NCBI GenBank assembly: GCA_964432995.1 | Contig: CAYSPU010000230.1 | Location: 1 to 9,518 of the forward strand | Length of the DNA: 9,518 bases | Direction of reading: 5' to 3' | From: CAYSPU01 sp964432995 | GTDB lineage: Bacteria; Verrucomicrobiota; Verrucomicrobiia; Limisphaerales; JAHDYP01 | Shown here: positions 1 through 6,548 of the stretch, one piece after another | Layout of the letters: each line of letters opens with the position of its first letter | Position numbering within the stretch: position 1 is the first letter of the stretch | Translations under genes and position numbers: made by a program | The notes under the pieces: generated by a model | What the model saw: the letters and a program-made list of their open reading frames with translations, nothing else | What the model was told of the DNA's origin: nothing | Database searches by the model: none

Positions 1-731
1 GTGCGGCTGTCCTCCAGGCGCCAGCTTTCGGCATGGCCGTCGGCAAACGCGAGGACATAGCGCCGGTCATGCCGCGACGCGGGGGCATTAAGGAGACCCT
101 GCTCGCCCGACATGTCGAAGGCGAACCAGCCATCGTCGATGCTCCGTTCGTGCTCGTCGATGAGGACCCAGGCCTTGGTCGGGGTGGGGTCGATGATCTC
201 CTCTTCCTTGAGGAAGATCCGGAACTGGTCCTGTCCGGCCAGGGGGCGGCCGCCCATCCAGCCGTTCATGGAGTAACTCCGGACACGCGGCACGCCCTGG
301 GTGGTGCTGCGATCTCCGGGACAACGGTAAATGCGCGTCGATCCGTTGTAGGGGAAGAGCTTGCCCTGGGCGAGGGCGTTGAGGTTGGTGGAATCCAGCG
401 CGCCGGGGTCGACCTGTCCATAGGCGGGGTTGTCGTTCATGGTGCCGCGGACCCAGATGTTCAGGTTCGGCTGGCCGGTGTCGTCGAAGAAGTAGTTTTC
501 CGGCAGGCGCCCGTGGTCCTCGGAGTACATCTTCCAGCAGAGGATCAGTTGCTTGAGGTTGTTGAGGCAGGCGGTTTGGTTGGCCTTGCCCTTGGCCTTG
601 GCCAGCGCCGGGAGGAGCATTCCGGCCAGAATGGCGATGATCGCAATCACCACGAGGAGTTCAATGAGAGTGAACCCCGCGCGCGTCGGCCGGTTCCGCC
701 GGAGCCACCGGACCCAGCATGTGTTGCCCAT
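1..731 (-). CDS. Type II secretion/type IV pilin-like pseudopilin, partial (C-terminus beyond window)
   Basis: The reading frame is open from the ATG at 731 leftwards to the window edge, giving 243 complete codons and no stop. The N-terminus has a basic leader of 19 residues ending in Gly19. The class III prepilin motif follows: G19|F20-T-L-I-E24, then a hydrophobic helix (LLVVIAIIAILAGMLLPAL). Glu24 is the conserved Glu5 of the mature protein, so prepilin peptidase would cut and methylate here and the product would sit in the inner membrane or a pseudopilus. The C-terminal part contains SRHDRRYVLAFADGHAESW, the late 'FADGH' signature of long verrucomicrobial and planctomycetal pseudopilins. 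Little of the end is probably missing. Bases just upstream of the ATG include GAGG, a reasonable ribosome-binding site. It is divergent from the beta-helix gene. Planctomycetal DUF1559-type pilins are relatives, but the exact subfamily and cargo are unknown. These proteins are highly multicopy in this group, so genomic context says little about role. Confidence 0.94.
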   Translation of the reverse strand, partial: MGNTCWVRWLRRNRPTRAGFTLIELLVVIAIIAILAGMLLPALAKAKGKANQTACLNNLKQLILCWKMYSEDHGRLPENYFFDDTGQPNLNIWVRGTMNDNPAYGQVDPGALDSTNLNALAQGKLFPYNGSTRIYRCPGDRSTTQGVPRVRSYSMNGWMGGRPLAGQDQFRIFLKEEEIIDPTPTKAWVLIDEHERSIDDGWFAFDMSGEQGLLNAPASRHDRRYVLAFADGHAESWRLEDSR

Positions 732-897
732 AACCTCAGGCCTCCGCCGCGGGCGCTCCCCCGCTTCCGCGCGGCAAGGCGGCCGCATTCCAGCACACGC
801 CCCCCCAAATGAAAAGGGTTGAAACGGCTCCGCCCCGGGCTAACGATTCGGCCAATCCGCAGGACCGCTGCGGTGGAATCGTCCCCGGACGCTGCCT
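732..897. promoter_or_regulatory. Divergent intergenic region with two-tier inverted repeat (843-882)
   Basis: This 166-base gap separates two divergent genes, so promoters for both should lie here. The clearest structure is a nested dyad. The outer arms ACGATTC (843-849) and GAATCGT (876-882) are perfect complements. Inside them, CCGCAG (857-862) and CTGCGG (868-873) form a perfect 6-bp stem with a 5-base loop. The dyad ends 15 bases before the ATG at 898, so it could be an operator or a 5' untranslated hairpin. A weak promoter-like pair, TTGAAA (819-824) and TAACGA (841-846), lies just upstream, but the -10 match is poor. A run of seven C lies at 800-806. No good Shine-Dalgarno sequence precedes the rightward gene at normal spacing. 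Confidence 0.35.
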
Positions 898-2460
898 ATG
901 AAGAAAGCCCTGTTCTGTTTCCTCGTTGTGGCGGGCCACCTCCTCACCGTTCCACTGGCGCGCGCTCAAGGGAGTCTGGTGCCGCCGGGCCCCCCCGGGC
1001 CCACCATGAAGACGCTGGACCAGATTGAGCCGCGGCGGCTGATCCGTTCCCTGCCCGCGACGATTTCGGCCGCAGGTTCTTACGTGGTGACGGCGAACCT
1101 CACCGGAGCGGCGTCCCAAAACGGCATCACCGTCACCGTCGACAACGTGACGATCGACCTCAACGGCTTCACGCTGACCGGAACGCCGGGGTCCACCAAC
1201 GGCATCGCCACGGTGGGTCAGGTTCTGGCGCTGACCGTTCGCAATGGCACGCTGCGCAATTGGGGCGCTCACGGGTTGGACCTGGCGTCGGCCGCTGGCG
1301 CCCGGGTGGTTAACGTGACCGCCCTGCAGAACGGCGGGTGCGGCATCTGGGCTGGCGAGCAGAGCCGGGTGGACGACTGCAGCGCTCTCGAGAACGGAGA
1401 CCAGGGAATCCACGCCGGCCCCGGAAGCACGGTGCGCAACTGCACCGCCGCCCTGAACGGCAGCCATGGCATCGGCGTCGAAGCCGCCGGTCAGGTGGCC
1501 GAGTGCACGGCGCGCGCCAATCTGGAGAGCGGCATTCAAGCTGGTCCGGGCAGCCGCATCGCTTCTTGTCTGGCGGTCCAGAATACCCTCGACGGCTTCG
1601 GCGCCGAGGCGGACTGCGTCCTCGTCGACTGCACGGCGCGCGGCAATGCCAACCGCGGGATCCACGGGGGGGACGGCGTCGGGATTCGTTCGAGCCTGGT
1701 GGCCAGCAACACGACCGGCGGGCTCGTCCTGGGAAACCGGGCGAGTGTGATCGAGACGAAGGCCCAGGGCAACGGCCAGGAAGGGATCCGAGTGGGGGAA
1801 TCGAGCACGGCATCCGGATGCTCATCCCAAAAGAACGGAACCACCGGAATTGCGGGTGGAATCCGGTGCGCGGTGTTCGACTGCCTGGCCGCCGACAACC
1901 TCGGCGCGGGGATTTCCCTGGACGCGCGGGCGCGGGTCACCGATTGCCAGGTGCAAGCCAACACGCTGGGCGGGATCCAGACCGGCGCGGGCAGCACCGT
2001 CAGCGGGTGCACGGTCGAGGGCAATGCCGCCGGCGGCATCAAGGTCTCCTCGGACTGTCGCGTCACGGGAAGCCAGGCGTCGGCCAACACCGGCATCGGC
2101 ATCCAAACCGGCGCGGGAAGCACCGTCAGCGGGTGCACGGCCCAGGGCAACAGCGGCGACGGAATCCAGGTGTCCGCGGAATGCCGCGTGGTCGGCAATC
2201 AATGTCACCGCAACACGAGTCTCCTCTTCTCCTCGGGGATCCGCGCCACGGGGACCAAGAATCACATCAGCGACAACAACACGACCTCGAACGACCGGGG
2301 AATCAGCGCCGACGCGGCCGGCAACTGGATTACCCGCAACACCGCCGGGAACAACTCGATCGAATACAGCTATGTCCCCGGCCAGATCATCGGTCCGGTC
2401 CTGACGTCGCTCGACAATCCGGACGCTTCCAAAGAGCCTTGGGCGAACTTCGACTTCTAG
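898..2460 (+). CDS. Secreted right-handed parallel beta-helix repeat protein (14 coils of 21 residues)
   Basis: The protein has 520 residues. Residues 1-23 form a Sec signal peptide (MKK, hydrophobic core, cleavage after ARA23), so it is exported. A short PPGPPGP linker follows, then TMKTLDQIEPR (about 36-46), a segment I recognise from many verrucomicrobial beta-helix proteins. Residues about 75-144 form the first irregular coils (DNVTIDLNGFTLTG). Residues 145-438 are 14 back-to-back coils of exactly 21 residues with consensus N1-x3-G5-I6-x10-C17-x4. Asn is present at position 1 in all 14, Gly at position 5 in all 14, and Cys at position 17 in 10. Two less regular coils follow, and the end reads ...EPWANFDF. 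There is no membrane anchor, sorting signal or autotransporter domain. No lyase or glycosidase catalytic set is recognisable, so the role may be binding, adhesion or polysaccharide modification. The start is chosen because it gives a complete signal peptide, although the ribosome-binding site is weak. Confidence 0.92.
   Translation: MKKALFCFLVVAGHLLTVPLARAQGSLVPPGPPGPTMKTLDQIEPRRLIRSLPATISAAGSYVVTANLTGAASQNGITVTVDNVTIDLNGFTLTGTPGSTNGIATVGQVLALTVRNGTLRNWGAHGLDLASAAGARVVNVTALQNGGCGIWAGEQSRVDDCSALENGDQGIHAGPGSTVRNCTAALNGSHGIGVEAAGQVAECTARANLESGIQAGPGSRIASCLAVQNTLDGFGAEADCVLVDCTARGNANRGIHGGDGVGIRSSLVASNTTGGLVLGNRASVIETKAQGNGQEGIRVGESSTASGCSSQKNGTTGIAGGIRCAVFDCLAADNLGAGISLDARARVTDCQVQANTLGGIQTGAGSTVSGCTVEGNAAGGIKVSSDCRVTGSQASANTGIGIQTGAGSTVSGCTAQGNSGDGIQVSAECRVVGNQCHRNTSLLFSSGIRATGTKNHISDNNTTSNDRGISADAAGNWITRNTAGNNSIEYSYVPGQIIGPVLTSLDNPDASKEPWANFDF
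1330..2211 (+). repeat. Fourteen tandem 63-bp coding repeats (one beta-helix coil each)
   Basis: Fourteen in-frame units of exactly 63 bases start at 1330 (AAC, Asn) and end at 2211 with no insertion or deletion between units. Each encodes one 21-residue coil. At DNA level most units are diverged, but the unit at 1960-2022 and the unit at 2086-2148 match at 52 of 63 bases by hand count, with an uninterrupted identical run of 22 bases starting at 1993 and 2119. The unit pair 1960-2085 against 2086-2211 looks like a 126-bp duplication of two coils. Confidence 0.9.
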
Positions 2461-2612
2461 CCAGGGCGAAATATCAAGGGAAAGGAGGTGCCCCGGCGAA
2501 GCCGGCCGGAGAAATTCCTGGACATCGCATTGCGATTTGGTGTTCTGTATCGCGATCCTCAGCGCCAGTTCCCCGAGCCGTATGGCATGGGAGAGGGAGT
2601 TTTCGTATCTGC
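2461..2612 (+). promoter_or_regulatory. Intergenic leader: orphan strong Shine-Dalgarno, mini-hairpin and palindromes
   Basis: The gap between the beta-helix gene and the kinase genes holds several signals. AAAGGAGGTG at 2481-2490 is an almost ideal anti-16S sequence but has no ATG at normal spacing. It is followed at once by a short hairpin, CCGGC-GAA-GCCGG (2493-2505), whose core GCGAAGC is known from DNA studies as an unusually stable mini-hairpin. Two related palindromes follow: ATCGCA-T-TGCGAT (2524-2536) and ATCGCGAT (2549-2556), with centres about 22 bases apart. No T-rich tract follows any hairpin, so I see no intrinsic terminator for the upstream gene. A convincing -35/-10 pair was not found. 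A frame beginning at GTG 2488 stays open to a TGA at 2614-2616 that overlaps the kinase ATG (2613-2615) as ATGA. Confidence 0.35.
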
Positions 2613-4325
2613 ATGAAGACAAACACATCAGAGGCGGGAATCGTCCAGATTCAGGAACCCACTTCAACAAACAGCCGCTCCCAGGTTGGGCCGCCGGCCG
2701 CCGCCGAGGCGGTCCGGGGCGACGCGAGTCGATGGGATGTCGCGGTCTACCGGCAGGTGTTCGAGCAGAGCCCTCACGCCACGTTTGTGGTGGACGCTTC
2801 TTCCCAAGCGCTTCTGGCGGCGAACCAGGCGGCGGTGCGGCAGTATGGTTACAGCGTGGAGGAGTTTGCGGCCATGCGGTTTTCGGATCTGGCGGCCGGG
2901 GGCGGCGCGCCGGTGGACCCAGCGGGGACCGGGATTCAGCCCGAGGGGGCTCGCCATCGCACGCGCGACGGGGTGCTGCTCGATGTGGAGGTCAAGGTCA
3001 GCTCCGTCCGGGTGTCGGGTCGCGAGGTGTGGGTGGCGGCCGTACACGACGTCACGGAGCGCAAGCGAAGCGAACGGGCGCTGGCCGAGGACCGGCACAT
3101 GCTGGACACGTTGCTCAACCACTGCCCGGACCGGATCTACTTCAAGGATCGGGAGTCGCGCTTCTTGCGCTGCAGCCAGGCGGTGATTGCACCGCTGGGG
3201 ATTCGGGATGCCTCCGAGGCCCTGGGAAAGACGGATTTCGATTTCTTCAAGGACGAGCATGCGCGTTCGGCCTTTGCCGACGAGCAGCGGATCCTGGCGA
3301 CGGGGGAGCCGATTGTGGGGAAGATCGAGAAGGAGGTATGGGCGAACGGCTCGGTGACCTGGGCCCTGACCACCAAGCTGCCCTATCGGGATCCGCAGGG
3401 GGAAGTGATGGGCACGTTTGGCCTGACGAAGGACGTGACGCCGCTGAAGGAGGCGGAGGCGAAGCTGGACCAAATGCACAAGCAGTTGGTGGACGCCTCC
3501 CGCCGAGCGGGCATGGCGGACGTGGCGACCGACATTCTGCACAACGTGGGCAACGTGCTCAACAGCGTCAACGTGTCCATCAACTTGATTCGCGACGGGC
3601 TCCGCCGTCCCACCGTTGCCAATCTGGCCAAAGCGACGCGCATTTTCGGCGAACACCAGCACGATCTGGCGGCCTTTCTGACGTCCGATCCCAAAGGCCA
3701 GGTTCTGCCCGGCTACCTTCAGACCACGGCGGAGCGCCTGGAGACGGAGCAGGCGGCGTTGTTCGAAGAAGTGCAGCTCCTCAACCGGAACATCGAGCAC
3801 GTGAAGGAGATCGTGGCCATGCAGCAGAGCTACGCCAAGGTCTCCGGGGTCGTGGAAACGCTGACGATCAAGGACCTCGTCGAGGACGCCGTCCGTCTCA
3901 ACGAGGCCGCGCTGACCCGACACGGCGTGACCGTCGTGCGGCAGTATGACGAAGTGCCGCTCATCAGCATCGACAAGCACCGGGCGCTGCAAATCGTGTT
4001 CAACCTGATCCGCAACGCGAAATACGCCCTCGACGAAAGTGCGCGCCCGGACAAGCGGCTGGTGCTCCGTGTGGCGCGGGTCGATCCCGATCGCGTGCAG
4101 ATCGCCGTGTCCGACAACGGCATCGGCATTCCCGAGGAGAACCTGACGCGCATCTTCTCGCACGGTTTCACGACGCGAAAGGACGGGCACGGCTTCGGGC
4201 TGCACAGCGGCGCCCTGGCCGCGAAGGAACTGGGGGGAAGCTTGAGCGTCCGCAGCGACGGCCCCGGTTTGGGGGCGACGTTCGTTCTGGAGTTGCCGCT
4301 GAAACAGCCCGGCAATGTCCGTTGA
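2613..4325 (+). CDS. Cytoplasmic PAS-PAS sensor histidine kinase with HNVGN H-box
   Basis: The protein has 570 residues from the ATG at 2613. The frame is open further upstream, but that stretch lies over the beta-helix gene and carries no kinase or PAS features. There is no membrane segment, so the sensor is probably cytosolic. PAS domain 1 spans about 44-148 (FEQSPHATFVVD to AAVHDVTERKR). PAS domain 2 spans about 160-278 (IYFKDRESRFLRC, GKTDFDFF, GLTKDVT) and resembles PAS_4. The dimerisation helix carries the acceptor His310 in ILHNVGNVLNSVN. The ATPase domain has the N box NLIRNAKYAL (464-473), G1 DNGIGI (501-506), an F box at IFSHGFTTR and G2 GHGFGLH (525-531). All catalytic ATP-binding motifs are intact. 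The acidic residue that usually follows the His is Asn311. An AG-rich stretch at 2591-2599 is a distant ribosome-binding site, so coupling from upstream is possible. The hybrid kinase gene follows after 15 bases and is the likely partner. Confidence 0.93.
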   Translation: MKTNTSEAGIVQIQEPTSTNSRSQVGPPAAAEAVRGDASRWDVAVYRQVFEQSPHATFVVDASSQALLAANQAAVRQYGYSVEEFAAMRFSDLAAGGGAPVDPAGTGIQPEGARHRTRDGVLLDVEVKVSSVRVSGREVWVAAVHDVTERKRSERALAEDRHMLDTLLNHCPDRIYFKDRESRFLRCSQAVIAPLGIRDASEALGKTDFDFFKDEHARSAFADEQRILATGEPIVGKIEKEVWANGSVTWALTTKLPYRDPQGEVMGTFGLTKDVTPLKEAEAKLDQMHKQLVDASRRAGMADVATDILHNVGNVLNSVNVSINLIRDGLRRPTVANLAKATRIFGEHQHDLAAFLTSDPKGQVLPGYLQTTAERLETEQAALFEEVQLLNRNIEHVKEIVAMQQSYAKVSGVVETLTIKDLVEDAVRLNEAALTRHGVTVVRQYDEVPLISIDKHRALQIVFNLIRNAKYALDESARPDKRLVLRVARVDPDRVQIAVSDNGIGIPEENLTRIFSHGFTTRKDGHGFGLHSGALAAKELGGSLSVRSDGPGLGATFVLELPLKQPGNVR

Positions 4326-4340
4326 ACCCCGCTGCCTGCC

Positions 4341-6485
4341 ATGAATATCGACAACAACCGGATTCTGATCATCGACGACAACCCCGCCATCCACGAGGAT
4401 TTCCGGAAGATCCTGGCGGCGGCCGCGGGGAGCAACAACCCGGCCGCGGACGCCGAGGAGATTCTCTTTGGAGCGGCCAGTGCGCCCACCCCGCACGGAA
4501 GCTTCGAGGTGGACTCCGCGTTTCAGGGGGCGGAGGGGCTGGCCAAGGTGCAGCACGCGTTGGGCGCCGGACGGCCGTACGCGCTGGCGTTCGTCGATGT
4601 CCGCATGCCTCCGGGATGGGACGGGATTGAGACGATCAACCATTTGTGGGGCGCGTATCCGCTCCTCCAGGTGGTCATCTGCACGGCCTACTCCGACTAT
4701 TCGTGGAGCGACATCATGGGTCACCTGGGCGGGAGCGACAACCTGCTGATTCTGAAGAAGCCGTTCGACAACATCGAGGTCCTGCAGTTGGCGCACGCCT
4801 TGACGCGCAAGTGGGCGCTGGCGGTCGAATCCACGCGGCGGATGGCGGATCTGGATGACTTGGTGCGACAGCGCACGGCGGAGTTGCAGACGGCGAACGA
4901 TCGGCTGCGGAAGGAGATGAACGAGCGGGCCAGCGCGGAGGAGGAGCGGCGGCTTTCGGACGAGCGCTTCTCGATGGCGTTTCGCGCGAGCCCCATCCCG
5001 CTGGCGATCTACGAGCCCAGGCGCGACCGGCTGGTGGACGTCAACGATCGCTTTCTCGAGATCAGCGGCCGGCCGGCCCCGGGCCAGCCGGCGCTCGAAG
5101 TGCGGCTGCGGAACGATGGCCGATGCCTCGATCTCCGCGAGTTCGGCTGGGAACGCCGGGTGCGCAACCTCCGCTGCACGCTCCAGCGCCAAGACGGCCT
5201 GGAGCGCGAGGTGCTGCTGTCCACCGAGACGCTCAACCTCCGGGGCGAACCCCATCTGCTCATCATCCTGCCGGATGTCACCGACCAGTTGCGCCTGGAG
5301 GAACAGTTGCGGCAGGCCCAGAAGATGGAGACGATGGGCACGCTGGCCGCCGGCATCGCCCACGACTTCGGCAACATCCTCACCGTCATCCAGGGCCACT
5401 CGCAGATCCACCTCGCCCAGGGGGTCGCGGACCGCAAGTTGGCATCGTCGCTGCGGGAAATCGCCAACGCCTCCGAACGCGCCACGGGCTTGGTCCGCCA
5501 GTTACTGTCCTTCAGCCGAAAACAGGTGACCCAGCCGCGTGTCATCGATCTCAACGCCACGATCCGCGGGCTGGGCCGCCTGCTCCGGCGGTTGATCGGC
5601 GAGCATATCCGGCTCGAGTGCGATCTGGGGGCGCCGTTGCCGGCGGTTTTCGCCGATCCCTGCAACCTGGAGCAGGTCATCATCAATCTGGCGGCGAACG
5701 CTCGCGACGCGATGTCGGCCGGGGGGCGCCTGGTGCTGCGCACCGAGGTGGTTCAGAACCCGCCGCTGCCCGCCGACGCCGCCGGTCTCCCGGTGACGAC
5801 CGGGCGCTTCGTCTGCCTGAGCGTGATTGACAGCGGCTGCGGCATGGACACCGAGACGCTGCGCCGCAGTTTCGAACCGTTCTTCTCCACCAAGGGCTCC
5901 GGTCGCGGGACCGGTATGGGCCTCACCACCGTCCAGACCGTCGTCCGCCAGCATGGCGGCTGGATCACGGTCCACAGCAAACCCGGCGAGGGCACCTCCT
6001 TCCGCATCTTCCTCCCGGCGTCGGACCGCCTGGATACGGTCTTCATCCGCCGCGACGGAGACCCCGGCGCCGCCACCGGCCACGGCACCGTCCTGGTCGT
6101 CGAAGACGAGAGATCGGTTCGCCAGTTGATCAAGGCGGCGCTCAAGCGCGTCGGCTATCGTGTCTACGCCGCCGATGGCGCGGAGAAAGCCCTCGAGATC
6201 TGGCGCCGTCGCTCCGGCAAGTTCGACCTGCTCCTCACCGATCTGGTCATCCCGGGCGGCACCTCGGGACAAACACTGGCCGAAAACCTGAAAGCCCAGA
6301 ACAACCAATTGCGCATCGTCTACACGACCGGCTACAGCCTCGAGTCCGTGGGGATCAACGCGAAATGCCTCGATGACGGCCTGTTCATTCCCAAGCCCTT
6401 CACCCTGAGTGCGCTCGCGGACACCGTCGCCGCCGCGATGGTCACCGAGGGTGTCCGGCCGCCAGCCACCATAAGCGCGTCGTAA
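4341..6485 (+). CDS. Hybrid REC-PAS-histidine kinase-REC signalling protein
   Basis: The protein has 714 residues and no signal peptide or membrane segment. The N-terminal receiver (about 7-155) has Asp12/Asp13, phospho-acceptor Asp86 (AFVDVRMP), Thr115 and Lys139/Lys140. It carries an extra segment of roughly 25 residues (about 29-55) after helix 1. A coiled coil (about 165-208) leads to a PAS domain (about 206-316). The kinase core has the H box AAGIAHDFGNIL with His341, the N box NLAANARDAM (Asn453), G1 DSGCGM (497-502), F box FEPFFSTK and G2 GTGMGL (523-528). The C-terminal receiver (about 582-700) has Glu588/Asp589, phospho-acceptor Asp634 (LLTDLVIP), Thr662/Thr663 and Lys685. The H-D-x-G-N box is the common NtrB-like type. 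There is no output domain. The gene lies 15 bases after the PAS-PAS kinase with no clear Shine-Dalgarno of its own, which suggests one transcript and translational coupling. The N-terminal receiver is a plausible phosphate acceptor from that kinase. Confidence 0.96.
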   Translation: MNIDNNRILIIDDNPAIHEDFRKILAAAAGSNNPAADAEEILFGAASAPTPHGSFEVDSAFQGAEGLAKVQHALGAGRPYALAFVDVRMPPGWDGIETINHLWGAYPLLQVVICTAYSDYSWSDIMGHLGGSDNLLILKKPFDNIEVLQLAHALTRKWALAVESTRRMADLDDLVRQRTAELQTANDRLRKEMNERASAEEERRLSDERFSMAFRASPIPLAIYEPRRDRLVDVNDRFLEISGRPAPGQPALEVRLRNDGRCLDLREFGWERRVRNLRCTLQRQDGLEREVLLSTETLNLRGEPHLLIILPDVTDQLRLEEQLRQAQKMETMGTLAAGIAHDFGNILTVIQGHSQIHLAQGVADRKLASSLREIANASERATGLVRQLLSFSRKQVTQPRVIDLNATIRGLGRLLRRLIGEHIRLECDLGAPLPAVFADPCNLEQVIINLAANARDAMSAGGRLVLRTEVVQNPPLPADAAGLPVTTGRFVCLSVIDSGCGMDTETLRRSFEPFFSTKGSGRGTGMGLTTVQTVVRQHGGWITVHSKPGEGTSFRIFLPASDRLDTVFIRRDGDPGAATGHGTVLVVEDERSVRQLIKAALKRVGYRVYAADGAEKALEIWRRRSGKFDLLLTDLVIPGGTSGQTLAENLKAQNNQLRIVYTTGYSLESVGINAKCLDDGLFIPKPFTLSALADTVAAAMVTEGVRPPATISAS

Positions 6486-6548
6486 TCCATCCCCGCGCCG
6501 CCCCTTTTTTCCTGGTCTCCGGTTTCCCGGAGACGGCAGAATCACCGC
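6486..6548 (+). promoter_or_regulatory. Short intergenic gap with perfect 8-bp hairpin (6515-6534)
   Basis: GTCTCCGG (6515-6522) and CCGGAGAC (6527-6534) are perfect complements around the loop TTTC. The 3' arm contains GGAG (6529-6532), the only Shine-Dalgarno-like sequence before the ATG at 6549, although its 16-base spacing is long. The hairpin could therefore limit ribosome access, or act as a weak terminator for the kinase genes. No T-rich tract follows it; the T6 tract (6505-6510) precedes it. A weaker stem, GCGCG (6475-6479) with CGCGC (6494-6498), lies before that T tract. No convincing promoter is visible, so co-transcription of the next gene with the kinases remains open. Confidence 0.4.

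Noticed and set aside
33..812. Plus-strand frame across the pseudopilin region
   Set aside because: It is antisense to a pseudopilin with an unmistakable prepilin motif and has no recognisable features of its own.
819..847. Sigma-70-like promoter TTGAAA ... TAACGA
   Set aside because: The -35 match is fair but the -10 box matches poorly. It is too weak to call without transcription start data.
1330..2211. 63-bp repeats as a non-coding satellite
   Set aside because: The repeats are in frame, preserve key residues (Asn, Gly, Ile, Cys) despite DNA divergence, and lie within a protein with a signal peptide, so they are coding coils.
1338..2612. Long plus-strand frame upstream of and fused to the PAS-PAS kinase (would make a 995-residue protein)
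   Set aside because: It runs out of frame over the beta-helix gene and gives arginine/proline/glycine-rich low-complexity sequence with no domain. Kinase-like sequence begins only after the ATG at 2613.
2664..5411. Very long antisense frame (about 915 codons) opposite the kinases, with others at 736-1665, 5502-6545 and 7833-9500
   Set aside because: Long antisense frames are expected in GC-rich genes. These translations are rich in Arg, Ala, Val and Gly with no motifs, while the sense strands encode clear domain proteins.
6475..6510. Possible intrinsic terminator after the hybrid kinase (GCGCG/CGCGC stem before T6)
   Set aside because: The stem is only 5 bp with a 14-base loop, overlaps the stop codon, and the T tract is separated from it by several bases.
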